Positions 56,728 through 64,000 of a stretch of DNA of 64,000 nucleotides are shown piece by piece. The position numbers were made by a program, and so were the translations under genes. The stretch comes from Myxococcales bacterium. GTDB taxonomy: Bacteria > Myxococcota > Myxococcia > Myxococcales > JAJYLH01. The notes beneath the pieces were generated by a model. That model worked only from the letters and a program-made list of their open reading frames with translations, had not been told where the DNA came from and searched no databases. Location of the stretch: the NCBI GenBank assembly GCA_021787845.1, contig JAJYLH010000012.1, positions 1 to 64,000 of the forward strand, in the 5' to 3' direction. Position 1 is the stretch's first letter, and every line of letters starts with the position of its first letter.

Positions 56728-57603
56728 ATGCGCCGAACCGTCCCTCTCGCGCTCCTTCTCCTCGCAGCGTGCAGCGGCTCGCCGAAGAGCTCCGGCTCCG
56801 ACGGCGGGACCAAGCCCGCCCAGCACGAGTACATCCCCATCAGCGGGACCGTGCAGTTCCATCCGCTGGAGCAGCTCTGGCGGGCGGGGACGATTCCCGG
56901 CGCGGTCGCCGCGAGCAGCACCGCTCTTCCCGGCCTCGACGGCGCGACGCTCAACGTCGAAGACTCGGTGGACGCGCTCATCGGCCGCCCGCCGCTCGCC
57001 CAGACGACCCTCGGGGCGGACGGAAAGTTCTCGTTCGCTCAGGTCGACGTGGTGAACGTGTCGGTCGCGCTGGTCGCGGACGTGTCGCCGACGAGCACCT
57101 TGATGGAGAGCGGGTTCGGCCTCTACCGCTACGAGGCGGGCAAGCCGCGGCCGACCTCGCTCTTGAATATGCCGGTGTGGATCATCAGCAAGGAGTTCGA
57201 GGCGATGCTCGCGAAGGCGGCCGGCCTCACCACCGACGACCTGGAGCAGGGAGGCTTCGTCCTCGGGCAGATCGTGGTCCCCGATGCGAACGACGCGCTG
57301 CACAACCAAGGCGTCGAAGGAGCCCAGCTCGCGCAGGAGGTGCCGGCGAGCAACGGCTTCAAGGCGGTGGCGCTACAGAGCACCAACACCAACCCGGACG
57401 CGAGCCCGCCCCTCTACTACTTGAACTCCGACCTCACCGGTCTCGCCACGGGCGACCAGACGAGCTCCTCCGGCGTGTTCCTCTTCTTCCCCGGCGTCAA
57501 CACGATCGACTGCACGGCGTTGAAGAGTGGCCAGACCTTCGCGGTCCACCTGGTGGGCGCGCGGCACGAGACCGCGCTGGCGGCGTACATCGAGCAGCAG
57601 TAG
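56728..57603 (+). CDS. Lipoprotein partner of the FadL-like porin
   Basis: 291 residues, ATG four bases after the FadL stop. Lipobox LLLAAC (Cys 15). The mature part begins with a Ser/Gly linker, then beta-rich sequence: TVQFHPLEQLWRAGTIPGAV, ATLNVEDSVDALIGRPPLAQ and KFSFAQVDVVNVSVALVADV, like a carboxypeptidase-regulatory or transthyretin fold. The end is FFPGVNTIDCTALKSGQTF. It may hold substrate for, or stabilise, the porin. The pairing is inferred from the operon only. Confidence 0.7.
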   Translation: MRRTVPLALLLLAACSGSPKSSGSDGGTKPAQHEYIPISGTVQFHPLEQLWRAGTIPGAVAASSTALPGLDGATLNVEDSVDALIGRPPLAQTTLGADGKFSFAQVDVVNVSVALVADVSPTSTLMESGFGLYRYEAGKPRPTSLLNMPVWIISKEFEAMLAKAAGLTTDDLEQGGFVLGQIVVPDANDALHNQGVEGAQLAQEVPASNGFKAVALQSTNTNPDASPPLYYLNSDLTGLATGDQTSSSGVFLFFPGVNTIDCTALKSGQTFAVHLVGARHETALAAYIEQQ

Positions 57604-57757
57604 CGCTCGAGCCGGCCGTCGGGTGCATTCGCATCGTGGGATCGGTGAAGCGGACCGGAGCACAGCGATTTCGCCGATCGCCGCTCGATGGGTTGCGCTA
57701 GCGCTCCGCCCATCCTACGAACCCGTTCGAGCCGTTCGAAGGAGCTCCCGACCCGCG

Positions 57758-59179
57758 ATGGCGCCGACCCTGCTGATCGTCGACGACGAGAAGAACATCC
57801 TCGCCACGCTGTCCAGGGCGCTGGAAATCGAGGGCTACCAGACCGAGACGGTGTCGACCGCGCGGGCGGCGCTGGACCGGCTCGCCGAGCGGCCGGTGGA
57901 CCTGGTGCTGCTCGACGTCAAGCTGCCCGACGGCGACGGTCTCGACGTGCTCGCGCAGATCCGGCAGCAGTCGGAGTCGGTGCCGGTCCTGATGATGAGC
58001 GGCCACGGCACCATCGAGACGGCGGTCAAGGCGACGCGCCTGGGCGCGCTCGACTTCCTGGAGAAGCCCATCGGGAGCGACCGGCTCTTCGTCGCGGTGG
58101 CGAACGCGCTGCGCTTGAGCCGCGTCGAGGAGGAGAACCGCGAGCTCAAGGACGAGCTCGGCCGTTTCGACATGGTCGGCGCCTCGGCGGTGATGCGGGG
58201 ACTCTTCGAGACGTTGCGCCGGGTCGCGCCGAGCGAAGGCCGGGTGCTCATCACCGGCGAGAACGGCACCGGCAAAGAGCTCATCGCCCGGGCGCTTCAC
58301 CAGCACTCCAAGCGCAAGTCGGGACCCTTCGTGAAGGTCAACTGCGCTGCCGTCCCCCACGACCTGATCGAGAGCGAGCTGTTCGGGCACGAGCGCGGCG
58401 CGTTCACGGGCGCGGTGGCGGCGCGGCGCGGGAAGTTCGAGCTGGCGAACGGCGGAACGCTCTTTCTCGACGAGGTCGGAGACGCGCCGCTGTCCTTGCA
58501 GGCGAAGCTGTTGCGCGTGCTCCAGGAGGGCGAGCTCGAACGCGTCGGCGGCACGCAGACCCTTCGCGTCGACGTGCGCGTCGTCGCCGCGACCAACAAG
58601 GACGTGAAGACCGAAATCGCCGCCGGCCGTTTCCGCGAGGACCTCTACTACCGGCTCAACGTCGTGGCGCTGCGCGCGCCGGCGTTGCGGGAGCATCCGA
58701 CCGACATCCCCGACCTCGTCCGCTTCTTCCTCGCCGAAGCCTGCCGCCGCAACGGACGCCACACGCTCGAGCTGACGCCGGCCGCGATCGACGCCTTCGT
58801 CGGCTACCGCTACCCGGGGAACGTCCGCGAGCTGAAGAACCTGGTCGAGCGCCTGGCGATTCTGGCCGACGGCCCCGAGGTCGACGCCGACGAGCTCCGG
58901 TCGATTCTCGACGTGCTGGAGGAGTCGGGACCGCTCCCGCTCCGCACGGCGACGCGCGAGGCTCAGGCGGCGATGACGCAGGCTGGCACCGGTGCCGCCA
59001 TCCTCCCGCCGGCGGGACAGGCGCTGCGCGATCAGGTCGCCGAGAGCGAGCGGCAGATCATCCTGCGCACCCTGGAGCAGACGGACGGCAACGTCGCCGA
59101 GACCGCGCGGCTGTTGGACCTCGAGCGGTCGCACCTCTACAAGAAGATGCGTGCGCTCGGCATCAAGCCTCCCCGGTGA
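57758..59179 (+). CDS. NtrC-family sigma54 activator / response regulator
   Basis: 473 residues. Receiver domain (1-120) with the Asp triad: DDEKN, the phosphorylation Asp in [12 protein letters not shown] (about residue 54) and Lys in LEKPIG. AAA+ domain (about 145-380) with Walker A GENGTGKE, the sigma54-contact loop GAFTGA, Walker B LFLDEVGD and arginine fingers in LYYRLNVV. The C-terminal Fis-type HTH ([20 protein letters not shown]) binds DNA. It should activate sigma54 promoters when phosphorylated; no cognate kinase is in the window. GAAGGAG lies 15 bases before the ATG, a long spacing. Its position 155 bp after the FadL operon suggests, without proof, regulation of it. Confidence 0.93.
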   Translation: MAPTLLIVDDEKNILATLSRALEIEGYQTETVSTARAALDRLAERPVDLVLLDVKLPDGDGLDVLAQIRQQSESVPVLMMSGHGTIETAVKATRLGALDFLEKPIGSDRLFVAVANALRLSRVEEENRELKDELGRFDMVGASAVMRGLFETLRRVAPSEGRVLITGENGTGKELIARALHQHSKRKSGPFVKVNCAAVPHDLIESELFGHERGAFTGAVAARRGKFELANGGTLFLDEVGDAPLSLQAKLLRVLQEGELERVGGTQTLRVDVRVVAATNKDVKTEIAAGRFREDLYYRLNVVALRAPALREHPTDIPDLVRFFLAEACRRNGRHTLELTPAAIDAFVGYRYPGNVRELKNLVERLAILADGPEVDADELRSILDVLEESGPLPLRTATREAQAAMTQAGTGAAILPPAGQALRDQVAESERQIILRTLEQTDGNVAETARLLDLERSHLYKKMRALGIKPPR

Positions 59180-59203
59180 CTGCTCGCGTCGCGGGCGGCT
59201 GAC

Positions 59204-59242
59204 GTCCGATCGGACGGATCCGACCGATCGGTCCGATCGGAC
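59204..59242. repeat. Dispersed palindromic repeat, copy 3
   Basis: GTCCGATCGGACGGATCCGA followed by CCGATCGGTCCGATCGGAC. Between convergent genes, 25 bp after the NtrC-family stop, so a bidirectional terminator role is possible. Confidence 0.8.
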
Positions 59243-59272
59243 CTCGATAGGCCGCCGCGACCCTGGCGACGT

Positions 59273-60205
59273 TCACGCGCGGGCGCGGGTCCACCGGCTC
59301 GTCGAGAGCAGCAGGCCGACCGGCACGAAGACGAGCTGCCGCGCGCGCAACAAGAGCCCCAGCGCGAGCCCCGTCGAAGGGGCGATGCCGGTCATCATCA
59401 AGGCGCCGGTCAGGGCCGCCTCCTGAACGCCGATCTGGCCGGGCACGAGGGGCAGCGCCGCCGCCGAGAGGGCCATCGCGCCGGCCGCGAAGAACCAGGC
59501 GACGAAGCTCAGATGTACGCCGAGCAGGAGCGCCCCTAACCACACCTCGCCGGCGATCGCGAGCCGCGCGCACAGGTGCAGCGCCAGCGACCCGGTCGCG
59601 CGCGGCCACGACGGCCGCAGCTCCGGGGGCGGGTGGGTGAGCTGCGGAAAGAAGCGGCCGAGCTTTCGCGCGAGCCATTGCCGAAGAGCGCCGATTCTCG
59701 TCAGCCCCACGAGGCTCGCGCCGCCCGCGAGGTAGCCGGCGAGCGCCACCAGCGTCGCCGCCCAGAACGCCGCGCCGCCAATCGCGTGGCCGCCCATCCC
59801 GGCGAGCGCCAGAAAGGCACCGCTCGCCCCCAGGTACAGCGCGCGATCCCAGATCAGCGCTTCGCCCGCTTGCACCCGACCATCCGGCGCCACCGCGCGC
59901 AGCCGCACCGGCTCGCCGAAGAAACCGCTCGGCAGGATGACGTTGACCGCCGCCGCCGCGAACCGCGTTGCCACCACCGCGCTCCACCGTGGCCGGTGCG
60001 CGCGCGGAACGAGCAGCCCCCAGGGAATCGAATAGAGCGCGGTCGCCAGCGCGTAGGGCACTACCAAAAGGAGCAGCCCCGGTCCTGCCCCCTTCGCGGT
60101 CTCCAGCGCCCGCGAGAAGCCCGCGCGCGAAGCCAGCCACACGAAGGCCAGGAGCCCTGCCGCCAAGCCCACGAGGTGCAGCGGTCTCGTCCGCCGGCGG
60201 GCCAT
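59273..60205 (-). CDS. Flippase-like / LPG synthase TM-domain membrane protein
   Basis: 310 residues from an ATG with GGGGGGAAC. About eight hydrophobic helices (LVGLAAGLLAFVWLASRAGF, GLLLLVVPYALATALYSIPW, HAIGGAAFWAATLVALAGYL and others). Motifs AVNVILPSGFFGEPVRL, LPLVPGQIGVQEAALTGALM and ARQLVFVP match the UPF0104 / lysylphosphatidylglycerol synthetase membrane domain. Members flip or help make membrane lipids; no catalytic synthase domain is attached. Convergent with the NtrC-type gene. Confidence 0.82.
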   Translation of the reverse strand: MARRRTRPLHLVGLAAGLLAFVWLASRAGFSRALETAKGAGPGLLLLVVPYALATALYSIPWGLLVPRAHRPRWSAVVATRFAAAAVNVILPSGFFGEPVRLRAVAPDGRVQAGEALIWDRALYLGASGAFLALAGMGGHAIGGAAFWAATLVALAGYLAGGASLVGLTRIGALRQWLARKLGRFFPQLTHPPPELRPSWPRATGSLALHLCARLAIAGEVWLGALLLGVHLSFVAWFFAAGAMALSAAALPLVPGQIGVQEAALTGALMMTGIAPSTGLALGLLLRARQLVFVPVGLLLSTSRWTRARA

Positions 60206-60336
60206 GTTCCCCCCAATTTCGAGGCTAGGACCGTGCGCCGCGAACGGCACGCGCCCCGCGATGCGCTATCGCCGCGCGGGCGACCGCTTGCGCGCAAGGA
60301 GCGACGCGATTCGCTCGCACGGTGAATCGCGACGGC

Positions 60337-61653
60337 TCACCCGCACAGCTCGCGAACGAGCGCCTCGTAGACGTCGATCGCCCGCTCGACCTCTCGGAGA
60401 GACGCGCGCTCGTTGGGCGTGTGCGCGTTGGCGGTCGACGGCGAGGGCCCGAACACCAGCGTCGGTACCCCTGCCCGATGAAACACGCCGCCCTCGGTCG
60501 AGGTCGGCTTCGCGACCGGCCGGCCGTCGAGCCCCAACCGCTCCAACACCGCTCCCGCCCGCCGCACGAGCTCCGAGTCCTCCGCCAGGCTCATTCCGCC
60601 GGCGTCCCGCAACACCTCGACCGAGACGTCGATTCCGGGAACCCGAGCGACGCGGTCGAATCGATCGAGCAGCTCGCGCGGCTCATGAGCGGGGAGGAGC
60701 CGCGCATCCATCACCATCGCGACCGAACCATCGTCGCCGAAAATCTGCGTCAGGCTCCCGACCGCCGTCGCCGGGTCGAAGCGCTCGTCGCGCGCAGGCT
60801 CCAGGGATTCGATGGCGCGTTTCCACCGGTCGCGCAGCTCGCGCGCCAGGGACAGGAGCGGTCGCAGGTCGGTTCCGGTGTCGCTCAGCGTCGCCTCGCA
60901 CCGCGCCGGAATGGTGTTCGGGCTCGACCCGCCGTGGACGGTCACGACGCGGCTTGGCTGCGAGACCAGCGCGTCCAGAGCCCGGTCGATGGCGTTGACG
61001 CCGAGCTGCGGCGTCGACGAGTGCGCCGCCTTCCCCTCGAAGACCAGCGCCTGCCCAGGCGCTTGCCCCGAGCGCTGCTGCCCTCTTCCGCGGAGGGTCA
61101 CCCGCACCATCGCGTAGCCCTTGTGCGCGTGGTGCAGGCGCAGCGCGCAAGGCTCCCCGCAAAGAGCAAACGCCGGCCGGAACGGCGCCTCGGCCACGAA
61201 CGCCTTCGCGCCGCGCAGGCCCGCCTCTTCGCCGTAGGTGCCGAGGAAATAGAACGGGCGGGAGAGCCGAACCCCGATGAGCCGCCTGGCCGCCCACAGC
61301 TTGCACAAGGCGTCGAGCTTCACGTCCGCGACGCCGAGGCCGAACGCCTGCTCGCCCTCGACGGTGAGCGAGAACGGATCGGTCCGCCAGGCTTCGCGCG
61401 GTCCCGGCTCGACGGTGTCGAGGTGCGTCACGAGGAGGAGCGGATCGCCCTCGACCTCGACGCCGCCGCCGGGTCCCGCGAGGAGGTTCGCGTCGCGGCC
61501 GGGCGAGTCCGGTGCTGGAATCCGAATGGGCTCCAGACCAGCGGCGCGGCAGATAGGCTCCAGGAGCGCCACCGCCCGGAGGTTCCCATGCTCCGTCAGC
61601 GTGTCGGCGCCGATCAGCGCGCGGGCGGCCTCGAGAAACTCGGCATCCAGCAT
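60337..61653 (-). CDS. M20-family metallopeptidase (ArgE/DapE/carboxypeptidase G2 type)
   Basis: 438 residues. Zinc ligands and helpers can be read in order: His and Asp in LLVTHLDTVEPG, Asp in GLGVADVKLDALC, Glu-Glu in GTYGEEAGLRG, Asp/Glu-type FALCGEPCALRL, and His near the end (NAHTPNERAS). The dimerisation insert (GKAAHSSTPQLGVNAIDRAL) is intact. The enzyme hydrolyses a peptide or N-acyl amide bond in the cytoplasm; substrate not determined. The ATG is 21 bp after the DksA-like gene read the other way along the transcript (61675), so the genes 62071-63681, 61675-62013 and this one lie in one direction and may be an operon. Confidence 0.9.
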   Translation of the reverse strand: MLDAEFLEAARALIGADTLTEHGNLRAVALLEPICRAAGLEPIRIPAPDSPGRDANLLAGPGGGVEVEGDPLLLVTHLDTVEPGPREAWRTDPFSLTVEGEQAFGLGVADVKLDALCKLWAARRLIGVRLSRPFYFLGTYGEEAGLRGAKAFVAEAPFRPAFALCGEPCALRLHHAHKGYAMVRVTLRGRGQQRSGQAPGQALVFEGKAAHSSTPQLGVNAIDRALDALVSQPSRVVTVHGGSSPNTIPARCEATLSDTGTDLRPLLSLARELRDRWKRAIESLEPARDERFDPATAVGSLTQIFGDDGSVAMVMDARLLPAHEPRELLDRFDRVARVPGIDVSVEVLRDAGGMSLAEDSELVRRAGAVLERLGLDGRPVAKPTSTEGGVFHRAGVPTLVFGPSPSTANAHTPNERASLREVERAIDVYEALVRELCG

Positions 61654-61674
61654 CGCTCTCGCTCCCCGGCGCCG

Positions 61675-62013
61675 CTAGAGCGTGCCTTCGCGCACCGCCT
61701 TCTGAAAGCAGGCGCCGCAGCGCGAGGTCCACGGCATCTCTCGCAGGCGGTCGTCCTCGATGCGGCCGCCGCAGTCGGCGCAGGTCCCGAAGGTGCCGGC
61801 GTCGAATGACTTGACCACCCGGTCGATTTGGTCGAGCAGCTTGCGCAGGCGCCGGCGCTTGTCCCGCTCGCTCTCGAAGTCGCGACCGGCGCCGAGGTCC
61901 TCGAGCCGCACGTCGAGCCCGTTCATCAGCTTCTCCAGGGCGAGCGCGACCGACTGGCCCTTGTCCAGAACCTGCCGCTTCAATCGCCGCAACACCGTCG
62001 GATCTTCGATCAT
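61675..62013 (-). CDS. DksA/TraR-family zinc-finger protein
   Basis: 112 residues. A long helical coiled-coil arm (about 1-75; LRRLKRQVLDKGQSVALALE ... RRLRKLLDQIDRVVKSFDAG) ends in a C4 zinc finger (CADCGGRIEDDRLREMPWTS then RCGAC). This is the hairpin-plus-finger plan of DksA/TraR. True DksA has two Asp at the coiled-coil tip that act with ppGpp on RNA polymerase; the middle here (RLEDLGAGRDFESERDK) keeps an acidic patch, but I cannot confirm the tip. It may act on transcription under stress. Confidence 0.85.
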   Translation of the reverse strand: MIEDPTVLRRLKRQVLDKGQSVALALEKLMNGLDVRLEDLGAGRDFESERDKRRRLRKLLDQIDRVVKSFDAGTFGTCADCGGRIEDDRLREMPWTSRCGACFQKAVREGTL

Positions 62014-62070
62014 CCGCGCACCTCCAAGCCTCGAGTTGCTCTCCGGTCGGGCCTCGCTTTCCCGGCACGC

Positions 62071-63681
<1,611 letters not shown>

Positions 63682-64000
63682 TTTCACAGGTTTTCGCGCC
63701 GCCAGCGCGGCGGGGCGTCTCGGGCAGGCCCTTCGCCTGCGCGCCGCTGTCCGCCGCCCGAGGCGGTCGTGGGGCCGCCGGGCAAGACCCTTCAGGTAGC
63801 CCCACAAGACGTGCGCCGCCAGGGCAGCGTGGAAATGCGCGCGGATGGGGAACGCTTCCACAGCCCGCGCCGGCTGTCGCGGATGAGGCTGTGCAAAGAC
63901 CAGGAACGCAGCCGTTCCGCTCGATGGCCCGGTCCTTGCTTGAGTCGCCGGGTGCGCGGGAACCCCAACCCCTGCTCCGCGCGCCGAGGCTCTCCATGTC
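63682..64000. other. Right-edge stretch without a visible gene
   Basis: No open frame with coding character. It probably holds the upstream region of the kinase and of a gene beyond the window. A sigma54-like motif at 63925-63940 is the only element noted. Confidence 0.4.
63925..63940 (+). promoter_or_regulatory. Possible sigma54 promoter facing out of the window
   Basis: TGGCCCGGTCCTTGCT has GG and GC at the -24/-12 spacing and one mismatch to TGGCACG-N4-TTGC. Its gene would begin beyond 64000. Confidence 0.3.

Noticed and set aside
59204-59242. GGATCCGACCGATCGGTCC-type palindrome considered as an NtrC operator
   Set aside because: The same sequence recurs inside glnD coding DNA and after an unrelated lipoprotein gene, which fits a dispersed repeat rather than an operator.

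Overview
The window is chromosomal DNA of a high-G+C bacterium, most likely a member of the Myxococcota. The evidence is a MYXO-CTERM-like sorting tail on a secreted phosphatase, two Hanks-type Ser/Thr kinases (one with an AgmX/PglI-like tail), many lipoproteins with Cys-rich or Ig-like repeats, an NtrC-family activator, and an IF3 with a long Pro/Ala-rich C-terminal tail like the Myxococcus IF3 (Dsg). No plasmid or phage backbone is visible.

Layout. 1-2.1 kb: a dispersed repeat, a serine-recombinase remnant, an IS3-like element with long inverted repeats, and tRNA-Asn, which together look like a decayed insertion beside a tRNA gene. 2.2-31.5 kb: mostly envelope and regulatory genes. These include a TlpA-like thioredoxin, a beta-barrel protein, a MlaF-like ATPase, a nitrilase-family amidase, a large TPR kinase, a sirtuin, a three-gene secreted cluster (Asp-box propeller, HhH protein, lamin-tail lipoprotein), a DJ-1/PfpI protein, the phosphatase, a DUF218 protein, a 1006-residue Cys-rich lipoprotein, an Ig-repeat lipoprotein and a membrane-anchored triple DsbA protein. 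32-38.6 kb: conserved translation genes in two minus-strand operons, rplM-rpsI and infC-rpmI-rplT-pheS-pheT, both with good sigma70-type promoters. 38.7-44.9 kb: a degenerate sensor kinase, a MORN protein, a 15-repeat Cys-rich secreted protein with a CHAP/NlpC-like end, and a rubrerythrin-VIT iron protein.

44.9-49.5 kb is an accessory island that is visibly less G+C-rich than its flanks. It holds a four-gene minus-strand operon: unknown gene, ABC-type ATPase, unknown small gene, legumain/caspase-like cysteine peptidase. Next to it is a HEPN-MNT module whose HEPN gene carries an in-frame TAG. The operon has the architecture of an NTPase-gated protease conflict (anti-phage or abortive infection) system and is the best candidate here for something undescribed.

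49.5-64 kb: a 42-bp tandem array, glnD (with a dispersed palindromic repeat inserted in frame in its HD domain), a repeat-rich lipoprotein, a FadL-type porin with a partner lipoprotein and an NtrC-type regulator, a flippase-like membrane protein, an M20 peptidase, a DksA/TraR-like protein and a second kinase. Palindromic dispersed repeats and MITE-like elements occupy many of the gaps. All calls come from reading the sequence by eye; no database search was possible.
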